In this document: positions 34,208 to 45,539 of the stretch, piece by piece
How positions within the stretch are numbered: position 1 is the first letter of the stretch
Layout of the letters: the number at the start of each line of letters is the position of its first letter
Assembly (NCBI GenBank): GCA_002105175.1
Contig: MCGE01000053.1
Coordinates: 113,847 to 177,846 of the forward strand
Reading direction: 5' to 3'
DNA: 64,000 nt
Source of the DNA: Absidia repens
Taxonomy: Eukaryota; Mucoromycota; Mucoromycetes; Mucorales; Cunninghamellaceae
The notes under the pieces: generated by a model
Database searches by the model: none
What the model saw: the letters and a program-made list of their open reading frames with translations, nothing else
What the model was told of the DNA's origin: nothing
Made by a program: the position numbers and the translations under genes

Positions 34208-35600
34208 TTTTTTCAGATCTAGTTTAGGCTTTTTATTTGACTCTTCATATAATAAACATTCCCATTATACTATCTGCCCATACACTTCATCATGCTGCAG
34301 GTTACGCCCGATTCTTAGCTTTGCGACAGGCCAAAATTTACAACCAACAATCCAAAACACTACCATCCATTTCACCCACATTTCAAAGATACAAAAAAGA
34401 AGTATGTACAAATGATTTTTTTATTGATAAGATTGCAAAACAATGATAAAAGGGCAAGTATACTAAGAATAAACTACAAAAGAATATATTTCTACAATGT
34501 GTGTTGAGGTTTGATGAATCTAATCTAAACACCAGTAAACTAAGATCATTCCAATGTCATTGAGCGTTGCCCAAAGGAGAGAAGCGGGAGACACCAGAAA
34601 CAGGTGATTGCACCCTAAATATAATACATAGTTGCTTTTCGATTGAGAGATGTCCTATCAAATACATTGCATTCAGTGTTAGTCACTAGTCATTTTCTAT
34701 ACCCTCTTTTTTTTTTTTACTTACGCAACAATAACATCATCCAGTGTTCCTTTGTTCAGTAAAATGCATACCAACCAAATCAAGTCAAGTAAGTCATATC
34801 TTCCATCACTAACTTTGTCGATATTTCAATAGTCCACCACCACCATCATCATAAAAATTGGCCAACAACCGAGCATACTATCATTTTTCATGATAAGGTT
34901 CCAATCAAGTAAGTTGTTGCTGTCATTGTCATTGTTTATTCGAACGTTGGTAATAGTCAAATACTTCGTTCGTCATCGTCATCTTCATCGTCATCTTGGC
35001 CAAGATCGGGTCCGAGTCGATAAGACATTGGGCATTGAAGACGGGCCAATTCAGTCATGATATACAATCCACCAGCGTGCAGCTTGATCAACAGAAAGTG
35101 ACGAACTGGGCTAAAAAAACAACTGAATACAGTTAGAATACAACTAATGGCTTTCGTACTACCTTTCGACACAAAACATACCAACAACATCATTGATCAC
35201 TCTTAAGCAAACCCAGTTTCATTGTCGCACCGCTCCCTGATCCTTTCGATTGAAGCCATATAAAGTAGATCTATGTAACAATAGTATTAGAAATGTTGGG
35301 CCACCATCCTGAATTTCTTAACCAAGTATCAAGATATACAGCCAAATAAACTTGCTGGGAGTGCTGCAGAAAAGTTCACCTATAAAAGAAAAAAAAATGA
35401 ATGAGTAAAGGTCAGCAGTGAGGATGATGACTAACAACAGGTAGATGGCAATGTCAGTCCGTTGACTACCGTAATCAAGCAATAGCAAATGTGGAAAGCA
35501 ATGCCACCACAAGATTAGGGAATTTGTCCCAGCAAAGGCTAGCAGTCTAGTCAAACAGAACTGATATATCATCTCATCTGCATCACTAGGGTAGCTTCCA
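34208..35600. other. Intergenic with a degenerate spliced fragment on the minus strand
   Basis: 34208-34950 shows nothing convincing. On the minus strand about 35110-34957 encodes HFLLIKLHAGGLYIMTELA and an acidic end (GQDDDEDDDDERSI), with intron-like sequence upstream and a further open block at 35572-35318. Frames do not join, so if this was a gene it is degenerate. Family not recognised. Confidence 0.3.
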
Positions 35601-36656
35601 TTAGGCTCCTCACACTGGGTTCATTGTAACAGAGGGTCTGAATGAAGGGATCTATTGGATGAAGCATGAAGGAGAGAGGAATGTGAGATTGGAAGAATTG
35701 CTCAACACTAAACTAAAAAGGGGGTGGGATTTAAAGCACACAAAGCATGAGAAATACAAAAGGCACATCTTTTATTGAAGCTGTTATTGAAGTACAACAC
35801 CGGTCACCACTAATCTAAGGAAGGCGATTGTACAAAGGGATCTCTTGTACAACACCTGAGAATGACTAATGAGACATATATTTCATTAAAACAAGTAAAA
35901 AGGCACATATTTTTATTCAAATATAGATACGAACTGTCGATAAACTAACACTAAATGAAGCTAACGAAGGCCCCTACCCAAAAAAAGTCGACTAATCGTT
36001 GCCTTCAGATCCTAGATTCAAAATGAAAGAGTTTCCCCATGCATCTTGTCATCCCTGATCTGAAACCCCGTCTAAACTAATCCTGACACTAATCTAAGAT
36101 CACCATAACTCTAAAGAGGCTCCAATGACGAAGAAAAAAAGAAGAAGAAGAAGAAGAAGAAAAAAAAAAAAAAAACGAGCGAACCAAAATAAATAATAAT
36201 AATCATGTGGGCGGGATTTGAATCGGATACTGTCGGGGCTCTTGGGCACTTTTTTTCTTTTGGGGGGGGCTGGCATCTGTTGAGGGGGCTTGATTAGACT
36301 TCATTGAAAAGGAGGTAAATCATTTCGCAATGAATCGATATTAGCTTGGTGTCAATTTCTTTTTTATTTTTATTGACGATGGTCATGGGATGCATGTTTT
36401 GAACTCTTTTGGAAAAGGGGTCCATACCAGCTCATTCGTTGCTAGATACCGGATGGGTCAAACTTTTGAAGATTTGACAATGATAGACTCCACTGGGGGA
36501 TAACTACTTTGTCAATGGGTTGAACACTAGCTTCCTCTAGTTAACAACAAAAAAAAAAAAAAAAAAAAAAAAAAGGAAAAGTGGGATTTTCCATTGAATG
36601 ATCAACAATAAAAGGGCTTCTATATTGTAAACGATGATCTCATTAGAAATTTGTTT
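35601..36656. repeat. Duplicate of the HET gene D 3' flank
   Basis: 35850-36655 matches 15300-16150 (the 3' flank of gene D), including the dispersed GTTTCCCCATGCATC repeat and an A-run, but without the gene. It is cut at about 36657 by TIR element T2 within ATTAGAAATTTGTTTTTATTAA. An (AAG)n stretch lies near 36139-36163. Confidence 0.6.
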
Positions 36657-36914
36657 TTATTAAGGGAATTGTTCCATTTCAGAGGATTTTCAGAGGCTAC
36701 AGAGGGGTTTTCAGAGGAAGTTTAGAGGAATTTTCAGAGACCGTCCCGTACCACCTTTATTGGATCGCCGATCACTACCAGATTTTAAACAAGCTTTGTG
36801 ACATTAGCGATATAAAAATTGGCATTGTTTATTCAGTAGAGTAATGCTTTAAAAAAATAAAAATAAAAATCATGATTATCATTTTCGTTTTGGAATGAAA
36901 TTTGTTTGGCATAT

Positions 36915-37261
36915 TTTTTTTTTTTTTTGTAAAGTGTCATTTATTAAAATAAAGACCTGGAAACACGTCGTGGTGAGAGGTGTCCAGTTAAAGGATATGA
37001 AAAGTAGAAAAAATAAGGAAGATGTAAGAGAGGGGAGAGTATGGTGAACACTGACAGGCGGAAATGGAAGATGGGGGAACTATACTAAGGGGTTGGGTAA
37101 CGTAGGAGACAATAGCAGATCAGCATAGTGGTTTACAAAGTGCTGGGGGCAAAAGGGCTTGGGAAGAGAGAGAGGCGGAGACGGTTTTGATGATATAGGA
37201 AGGAGAGAAAGGAACGTTGTCGAAAATATTTGCCCAGTGTGCCGTCCAGATTGCATGGAGC
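36915..37261 (-). mobile_element. Poly(A)-tailed retroposon nested in T2, 12-bp target duplication
   Basis: TGTTTGGCATAT occurs at 36903-36914 and 37262-37273, whereas T1 has it once (about 10185), giving an empty-site comparison. The T-run at the left end is an A-tail in element orientation. The body is homologous to 25277-25627 (GACCTGGAAACACGTCGTGG, GGCGGAGACGGTTTT). No protein is encoded. Confidence 0.85.
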
Positions 37262-37382
37262 TGTTTGGCATATATTTTCCTCATGAAGGACTTTTTGGTA
37301 ATAGTGCTTGATGATCATTTTTGTCTTAGTGGTTGTTAGCGGTGGAGTTGCTTTTTGATAAAGATGGGTTACTAGTAAAGGT

Positions 37383-37551
37383 GTAGGTGGCGATGATGCA
37401 AAATTTGATACTGAAGGAGGAGGTGGTGGAACCGATGGCAAAGTTTATGTTTCAATTGGTGATTCCAATGTAGACGGTGGTGACTATAATGGGTTTTTTG
37501 ACAGATCTTTCAATAGACGTTTTGAGAGTCCTGATAATTGGTACTGCTCAG
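37383..37551 (+). pseudogene. Gly-rich coding remnant inside TIR element T2
   Basis: Encodes KFDTEGGGGGTDGKVYVSI and continues to RRFESPDNWYCSG before a GTGAG donor-like site. It is the better-preserved partner of the remnant in T1 (10310-10472). Family unknown. Confidence 0.35.
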
Positions 37552-38161
37552 GTGAGTCAATCTGTTGAAAAAAAGGAAGCATATATGCTGTTTGTCATTT
37601 TCCCATCCAAACTGAAAAATTACAAGTCGACCATCCTTTTATGCCTATCATCTACTTTGTAAATTTTGTCACCAATTTACATGATCGTTTAAAAATGCCA
37701 ACTTGAAGTTTCCATAGCCATGATCCGACCATGAATCATGTAATCTTGCTCTATGATACTGTCCTTACTTATAATTTCTAGAAATAATTGCGTTGATCAT
37801 TGTTGTCTTTGCCGTTCATATTATCGGATACAGTCAGAAGTAGTGCTGCATTGCAATACGTTTATTCGGTAGAATAAATCTTCAACGAGAGGGTCAATGC
37901 TTTACATCCTGAACCATACTCCTTGATAAAGATAGATTTCTCCAATTGGAAGATGACTAGTCATAACAAATAGAAACAATAGCGCACCAAACAATATGGT
38001 AAAAAGAGGTAAAGAAGTAAGTGTCAATTTTTTTTTTATTGCTAATGTCACAAAGCTTGTTTAAATTGCTCATTACCGGCGATACAATAAAGGTGGCACG
38101 GGACGGTCTCTGAAAAATCCTCTGAAAATCCTCTGAAAATCCTCTGAAATGGAGAAATTCC

Positions 38162-39665
38162 CTTTTTTTTTTTTACTCAATGTACATGTTCTGTACAACA
38201 GAAGATTGTTTTGCATGACATGAGAGAATTCTTCATCCAATGGTAACTTCATGCAAAAGGGTGGGACGAAAAAAAAAATCATCTCCGTCAGAACCCTTTT
38301 TGGTAAATCAAGGGAAACATTGAGTTGAAAACAATTCATGCAAGTAGCCTTCTTTTTTTTTTTTTTTTTGCAGAAATCCTCGGGAGGGAACCGGAAACAA
38401 CTCCGGTCCTTTTATTTCCATTTCATTTTGACAGTAGAGTTCGCTTTTAAAGAAACCCAGGCACGTTAAAGTCCCTTTGGCCGACAAAAAGTTATCTGAT
38501 AGAATTATTTTTTTTATACATTTATGAGCAAGTGGTAAATGGCTAATTCATGATTTCGAGTTATTGGTTGATCTATGATACATAAGATTTATTAACGTCC
38601 ACCTATTGAGAAACAAAAGGAAAGGTTGTTCCTTTTTTGTACATACCAAGAAAAGCATGACTTTTCCTTTTTTTTTTTTTTTTTTTTTTTTTTGTGTACA
38701 CTAATAAAAGCATGGCCTTTCCTTTTTTACAAGTAAAAAAACCATTCTATTTGTGTCTGGACGCATAAAGTGGTATTTCGAACGCCGCTCATTATTTATT
38801 TTTTTTTGAACGGGAGGCCGTCCCCTTTTTTTTTCTTCTCTCTCTCTCTTTTCTTTTCCTTTCCTTTTATTTTATTATTGTTTCTTCACTATTTGGGCTT
38901 CCCTGAAATTATGGTGGACTTGGATTAGTGTCAGGATTAGTTTAGAAGCGGTTTTAGACCAGAGATGACAAGATGCATGGGGAAACCCTTTCATTTTGGA
39001 TCTAGGATCTACAGACACCATTAGTTTTAGCTTATTGGATCCTCCATTGACTTAGTTTTGTCTTACGTTTGTCCATAGTTTGTACCTACAATTCAATAAA
39101 ATATGTTTTTTTTTTAAAAAAAAAAAGGTTTCAATGAAAAATGTCGCATTCGTCACTTCCATGTCTTGTACAAGAGATCTCTTTTTTTTTATTATTACCC
39201 ATTTAAATTGAACGTGTTGATCCATTATTTTACTTCTATAAAAATTATTGTTCTTGTCCTATATTTTATATTAGATCCGTTTAGTGACTTTAGATGAGTG
39301 TTGAACATTCTTTAGATCCCCCTTCTCTCTCCCATTAGTTTCTCGTCATGCTACCAGCATTAGCAGCGTACGTTGCTATATTGAATCCCTTTAGTGTTCA
39401 TTGTTTATTATCTACTATAGTCCTTCCAATAAAATATGTCTTTTCATTATCCTCCCCACAGACTGTATTTTATTCTATTATAAACAATCCTTTTTTTTGG
39501 GAGGGGGTGGGACTGGAAGTGCCAAAAAATAATAATATAGAAATACAAGAACGAAGAAACTCAAAAGGGTAGAATGGGTAGGACCCGGAACGTTAATGTC
39601 AAGAGCAGTAAAAAAAAACGTATCCTCGTTCTTATTGAATATATATTATACTGTAGGAAATAAAC
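38162..39665. repeat. Dispersed noncoding unit S, copy 2
   Basis: Matches 19117-20282 over most of its length, including CATGCAAAAGGGTGGGACGA, CGAACGCCGC and the inverted CATGGGGAAACCC repeat (about 38923-39010). Joined directly to the right end of T2. It leads into HET relic E3. No gene seen. Confidence 0.55.
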
Positions 39666-40520
39666 TTAATAGATATCAAATCCACGGTCATCACTATTGA
39701 GATGATACGTCCAGTCGCTATATTGAAAAGATGTGTGATAATTTAGACCATGATCTAATGCCCATTTATTTTCTACAAGGTTTCTCATTAAAAAGATCGA
39801 GTGGGAATGACATGTTTTGGGCATACAAAATTGTCTCGTGATGTTTTGACGATAAATAGGCGATATAAACAACGTCCACCGTAGTAGGAACAGTGTTCTC
39901 TTGAATGATAGCAAGTCGTTTCAGTAATTCGGGATTCGGCATAATGCAATGGTGTTGAAACTACTCCTTATCGTCCAGCAACCTACTAAAATAATCCTTG
40001 GGTTTGATCTGAAGGTAGTACAGGGCATCATTATGATGACATGCAGTGTTGTTGTTCTTGTTGTTATCATTAATGGTGGAGGGGGTGAAACGTAACGATG
40101 GCATCTTCGGCCCTTTCAAAATTACATGCCGTACTTGTCATCATCCAGCTTTTGGTGTTGACCTTTTGTTGCTGAAGTGATTGTTGATGTTGCAAATGTT
40201 GATAGCGTTTTTGCTGGCTTTGAATTTCAGTATCATCTCCAAGACGGTTTGCTGGTTGAGTTGACGAATCAAAGTATGGCGTAAATGGAGGTAAACAAGG
40301 TTGGACGAGAATCGTCGAATATCCATCTCACACACTACTTTGGTGAGGGCGTCGTCGTTGTTGTTGTTGTTGTTGTTGTTGTTGTCAAGCGTCGCAGAGC
40401 ATGCAGGATCGATAAAGTCAAACTTGACAAAAGTGAATAATGTTTCGTCTTCGGCAGTGCCTAATGATTAGCAGACGACGTTGCCAATACTGTACAACGT
40501 TGGCTTTAATTGAACAACGG
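39666..40520 (-). pseudogene. C-terminal HET-family relic E3
   Basis: The minus strand encodes LVYLHLRHTLIRQLNQQT and LKFKASKN (end of exon 2), which is fused directly to LSTFATSTITSATKG in another frame: the 5' part of exon 3 and intron 2 are deleted. The tail (HSIFLMRNLVENKWALDHGL to RGFDIY) is open from 39914 to 39666. HET domain absent. The same left and right context as E1 and E2 shows that all three derive from one truncated ancestor. Confidence 0.65.
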
Positions 40521-41136
40521 AATTACTCCACATACGAAAAATTCTGGCTCATATTTACGAATGTTATATTTATGAATTTTTACGCCCAAACATTTACGCC
40601 CACAATTCCCCCACACTTCCATTTCCGGTTTATATCACACAACACGTACATGTCTATGACGCTTCTACTTATACTACATACTATACGAACTCGACCCAAA
40701 CCAAAAAAAAAAAAAAAAGGTCGTGGGGGGATTTGAAGTTCCAAAATTGTAAAGAGTTATGGTTCATTGATGACGGTTATAAATGAAATGCACCATAAAA
40801 ATAAATTCAGGGACCAAAAGTCATTAATGGAATATGCCATAATAACTGCACTGAGACATTCTGCCATTATTATGTAAACTACTATTCATTTAAGCTTCCT
40901 ACTGTTACATATACTATGAACGTTGGGGAATAAAAAAGGGCTACCTGTATTGCTCTTTCGCACATTGATTTATGAAACAAAGGTGGGTGTCTCATTAAGC
41001 GTTTGTGTTACAGTGAAGCGCCTTTTTGTCATGTTGCCCAAATATAAATGCCCGAGTCATTTATCATTCGTTCTGTCAATCATTTGTCACCCGCCTTTTA
41101 CTTCTCTCTCTTTCTTTTTTTTCGTTCATCTACATC
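40521..41136 (+). promoter_or_regulatory. Relic flank and conserved 5' region of HET cassette G
   Basis: 40521-40702 is the flank common to the relics (ending ACTCGACCCAAACC). The A-run 40703-40718 then joins it to the conserved cassette promoter (40719-41136), which has TATAAAT at about 41043-41049 and TTCGTTCATCTACATC before the ATG. Confidence 0.5.
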
Positions 41137-43424
41137 ATGACGATCGGCGAAACAGTGAATAAACTCGGTCAATGTAATATCAAAAAACAGCGTACATTCT
41201 TTTTAACTGGATTTTCTCTACACCAACCCCGTATTGACTGACATGACGTTTTCTTTTTTTTTTTTTTTAGACTTATCACTCAAAGACACCAAGCCACGAC
41301 AGAGGAAGCCATTTCAAGTGGTTCTTGTCGACATTAAAAAGGCCGCTGAAGATAATATAATCCACTGTGTTAAAAAGCCACTTGAAGAAAATGATTTAAA
41401 ATTTGTTGCCTTATCTTACCGTTGGGGCGAATTACACGAGACGCTGATTGACACTGGCGTTGGTTACACAGCAACCATCACATCGTTTGATTTAAATGAT
41501 TTTTATAAGCTTTGCGAAATGATGACCTTCGAATCGGATACTAAAGATATCGATTACGTATGGGTGGATGCTATCTGTGTGGATCAAAGCCCGGCAAAAC
41601 GGAAAGCAACCATTCACCAAATGAGCAATATCTACGATCGAGCCACATATATATTAGCAGTACCCGATCTCCATGTGACATACCTGAAAGGCGTCTCACT
41701 AAAAAATGACGACACCATCAAGGGCTCCAGCAAATACCATATGGATCTTTATCACCTTCTTCACGGACATGCGGCCCAACTCGACGCCTTGGATGAAGCA
41801 TTCCTCGATGATGCCCAAGTGCCAACCGATCCTTCTGAATTAAGACAATTGCTGCTTAAAAACACGAGTCATTTTGCATATGGTTTGATGAAATACAACG
41901 CGTATAGTGATCTATATTGCCCTGTACTAGCCCTCGATCACCTCTGCGAAACCACCACCAATCAAGAGTGTCGTCAACATTGGAAAACTGGGATAAAAGG
42001 GAGTAGCAAGAATTCGAATGGAGAACTACATCAGTGTGACAAAAAGGTTTGTCCTCTGGCCCTTTTTTTCGAAGGGTATATCTTTGAAACACTTGGCGAA
42101 CGCAGTCAATTCCATGAGTCTCAATGGAAATCCAAGATCCTTCAAAGAAGCAACAGTATTCGACAATCGATGGAGTTTTTGGTGGGGCTCATCAAGGATT
42201 GGTCGACGCGTGTGTGGGTGATCAGTGAATTCAATATCGCCAAAAAGAAAAACAACCTCAAATATTGGTTTATTCAATTGGCTCTTGGCTACGGAGTATC
42301 TGAGGCGTATGATGACATGGAGGACGGCGAAAAATTCACATTCTTCAAATTTGATTATAAAAATTTGGCAGACATCAATGTGATCTTTAGTTACTACGAA
42401 AACGAATCTAAAACCTACTGGACGAGAACACAAACTTCCAACCCCGTGTACATACAATTTCATTACACTTTATACAGGCAACTCAGACGACAAACGTTTC
42501 TGCAGAATATTCTGATTTCCAAAGCTAGTAAAAATGGTAAATTGAAACAAACAACGAACCTTACCCCATCTTAATTTTAGAAAAAAAATATGATTTTACA
42601 TTCTTTTTTATTTTTTATTTTAAAATTCATTAGAGGATCGATTTTACAGTATTTTGCCATTCTCACCATATCAAGACAGGAAACTGGAGGTGTCGAATTG
42701 GAAAATCAACACTATGCAATCCGTGAAATTGAAACTTTATGAAATCATGCACACAACAGATAAATTAGCACTGCTATTTTTGTCTGGTGATAATCAGGCG
42801 GTGTATAGCGGTGTTTTACCAACCTTTGCAACATCGACTTTACCTTCGACATCCTACCTTGCGCATCGAATCTATGATTCCTGCATAGATTTTTCGAATT
42901 TTGACATAAAGGATCCCTCCACCATCATGCTTTATCATCATCACAAACAAACCAACAACAACAATAGCAACAATGATGGTGATGACGATGAAGAGGACGG
43001 TGGTGACTCCCACCAACACTATTTACGTTTGAAACCGAAAACATATTGTGTGGAAAAACATGAGGACTATGATTTCAACAAAATTCATCGCATCATGAGC
43101 AACATGAGTACAATTTTTAAACGTCTTGGCCTCCATGTGGATGATGAGGATGATGCTTCTACGCGTACCTTTGACATCGTTACTATCCCAGCTACTGTAC
43201 TGGTCAGACCGTGGAACACCAATTACGGAAACCCAGTAAATTATGATCGATTTGAATGCCTCACTTTGATCGGGTGTTTTGTTAGAAACAAATGGGTTCT
43301 GTCGACTGAAATCATTCAAACTATCGAACCGAGAGATTATGTGATATACCATGGCGACAACGACGACTACATCGACAACGACAGGAATGTTAAGTCCCCT
43401 GTTACTTTTTTTGATATCTACTAA
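41137..43424 (+). CDS. HET-domain protein, copy G (three exons, 697 aa)
   Basis: Exons are 41137-41173, 41271-42536 and 42634-43424. Exon 1 ends in T instead of G, giving Tyr rather than Asp at the junction, and encodes MTIGETVNKLGQ. Intron 2 starts GTAAAT. The HET blocks FVALSYRWGE, YVWVDAICVDQ and STRVWVISEFNIAKKK are intact. Copy-specific segments include FFEGYIFETLGERSQF, INVIFSYYENESKTYW and YCVEKHEDYDFNKI. The C-terminal domain carries an extra segment between FDIVTIPA and LTLIGCFVRNKW. AATAAA lies at 43478-43483. The usual T-run after the 3' flank is replaced by (TA)n at about 43673-43684. No frame break. Confidence 0.9.
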
Positions 43425-43734
43425 AAAAAACCCCAAGATATGGTATCGTTTATAATATTTTGTATGGTGATTGATTTAATAAACAGCTACATACAGACTT
43501 GGAAAGCAATCAATGATTGTTTCATACCTTGGCTTGATGATATGTATAATCAGTATTCAATCATTTATATTCATCATGCGTTGCAGTACCAATATTGTGC
43601 CATAACATCAACATTCTGTTTAGTTGATATAGGATAATTTAATATATTGGGTTTAATCAGAGAGGATAAGCTATATATATATATTTTGTGGCTGACACAC
43701 ACTATTCTACGATGAATAGCTCTACAGTACTGTA

Positions 43735-44156
43735 CTGTACAGTACAGTGTTTCCGCAGTTAGTTGTCGCACGTTTTGAAATCGGTGCCGCACATGAAAAA
43801 AACAGATGACGAGATTTTTTTTTAAAAAGACAAAGGTACAAAAAAAAAAAGTTTATTGGGTATAAACATAAAAATATCAAATCAAATCATATCATCTACA
43901 AAAAAAGATAAACTAAACGATACTAAATAGCATTTCCATTGAGACAATCATCAAAGCGGGAGATGGAATGGCGAATATATTCATGAAACACCATATTGCA
44001 TGCGTCGGATATCCTTGAAGATAGCACGCCAAAGTCAGTCATTCCACATTGGACCAGAATTGAACGATTGGATTGAATTTGGAAGAGTAAGGAGGGATGC
44101 AAAGTATCCACGGTTTACCAGTAACTGATTGTTGAATGTTTTTTGGTGCAGTTTCA
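43735..44156 (-). pseudogene. Tc1/mariner-like remnant M3
   Basis: The left end at 43735-43810 carries ACAGTGTTTCCGC and GCACATG terminal-repeat sequence next to a palindromic TACAGTACTGTACTGTACAG. The minus strand near 44100-44040 encodes CIPPYSSKFNPIVQFWSNVE, the diagnostic block around the last catalytic residue of Tc1/mariner (DDE_3) transposases, where PPYSP-x-LNPIE is usual. A frameshift follows before EYIRHSISRFDDCLNGNAI. The catalytic acid after NPI reads Val, and the rest is missing, so it is inactive. Confidence 0.6.
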
Positions 44157-44802
44157 TCAAGCCATTTTTCTTATACATTTACGTCTTCGTACATCCTAAG
44201 ACAAGGAAATAAGAAGTGAAAAGGAGTATAAACTATCATGATACTATTATTTAGACTTACATTGATGAATGCGGCAAAAAGTGGGGGTTGATAAGGCAAA
44301 CCCATGTTTTCGTAGTTGAGCTTCATCAGTAGCCAAAGACCATGATCGAATAAGTGGCGTTTCGAATTCAGGGTATCTGTTCCATGTTGACCACCATTTT
44401 TTGTTCTGTTGCTGTGCAAAGAAGAAGAAAAAACATCAATGTCTACATACATTCTTCACACCATCAAACCAGGCCTTCTTTTTCTTACCCCGAATTTATC
44501 ATCATGTTGACTTGTCTATTGCTAGTCCATAAAAAAGAAAAAAAGAGCAAGTGCTTTATCATCATAATATAACCATTTTTTTTTTTTTTACCTTTGAGAG
44601 AGAAATATGGCACCATTTTCCAAAGACACATCCAGGACAGGGCTTAAGTATCTATACCACCGAGAGGATGTCAAAAAAGCAGATAAAAAAAATGATGTCG
44701 CTTTATATTTTTTCAGTTACCTGCCAAGACTGTCAAGAGGATAATTCATTGTTTTGCTTGGATTCCATTGGTCAAAGGAAGGAGAGTCGCAAAAACAGAC
44801 AT
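44157..44802 (-). CDS. Spliced gene, five exons visible, 5' end lost; family unknown
   Basis: Minus-strand exons 44802-44721, 44651-44592, 44521-44489, 44411-44261 and 44195-44157 join in frame through introns of 65-77 nt with GTAACT/GTAAAA/GTAAGA/GTAAGT donors and YAG acceptors. Encoded pieces include CDSPSFDQWNPSKTMNYPL, YLSPVLDVSLENGAIFLSQ, NSGNRTKNGGQHGTDTLN and NYENMGLPYQPPLFAAFI. The last exon (DVRRRKCIRKMA stop) abuts transposase-like sequence, so the true 3' end is uncertain. Upstream the gene runs into the tandem repeat at 44958 and no start is visible, so it was probably truncated by the element there. Confidence 0.45.
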
Positions 44803-44957
44803 CTATTGAAAAAGAAATCATTTATTTCCAGTAGTCTCGTTGTCAGCGTTGTTTCCATTACCTGAGAGAAATCCTAAAGATATAAAAATAATAAACGCAG
44901 TGAGTAATTGTTCGTGATATAATACCAACCTTAATAAAGACTAGATTGAAAGTCGCG

Positions 44958-45389
44958 TATCTTTTCAGCATCCGGCGAGAGGTCATCAAGAATATATCTA
45001 AATATATCTTACTAACAACTGGACAGATTGATCACAACAAGGGTAGTTGTTTAGCATCCAAGATAAATGGAGACAGCCTATGTCTAGCCTTCCAAAGCCC
45101 TTCAGCTAGCGATAGACTGTTTAACCTTCTTTATCAGTAAAGTCTCCATATAATGACGACAATTTTCAATCCCGTTATGACCAAGATATCTTTTCAGCAT
45201 CCGGCGAGAGGTCATCAAGAATATATCTAAATATATCTTACTAACAACTGGACAGATTGATCACAACAAGGGTAGTTGTTTAGCATTCAAGATAAATGGA
45301 GACAGCCTATGTCTAGCCTTCCAAAGCCCTTCAGCTAGCGATAGACTGTTTAACCTTCTTTATCAGTAAAGTCTCCATATAATGACGAT
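44958..45389. repeat. 229-bp tandem duplication upstream of LINE ORF1
   Basis: Units start at TATCTTTTCAGCATCCGGCG 44958 and 45187. The second unit is about 203 bp and differs by one base over the shared part (GCATCCAAG/GCATTCAAG). The repeat is followed by an A-run (about 45406-45423) and then LINE ORF1, so it may be the monomer-type 5' UTR of that element (inference). Confidence 0.75.
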
Positions 45390-45539
45390 CATAACGTTAT
45401 CTTCAAAAAAAAAAAAAAAAAAACCATGCTTAAAAATATTTGTTACACATTCATTTCCACTCCCGACCGAAGCTGACGTTTGCCATAAAATCAAATTCGT
45501 CTTCCCTCTCTTTTTTTTTTCCCTCTCTCTTTTTGTGAG

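Larger units (their letters stand above)
36657..38161. mobile_element. TIR element T2 with nested retroposon
   Basis: Same ends and interior as T1 (9949-11125): GGGAATTGTTCCATTTCAGAGG at the left and the inverted array ending CTCTGAAATGGAGAAATTCCC at the right. It is longer because a 347-bp retroposon (36915-37261) is inserted. Without it the length is about 1.15 kb, like T1. A non-autonomous or decayed DNA transposon; family unknown. Confidence 0.75.
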
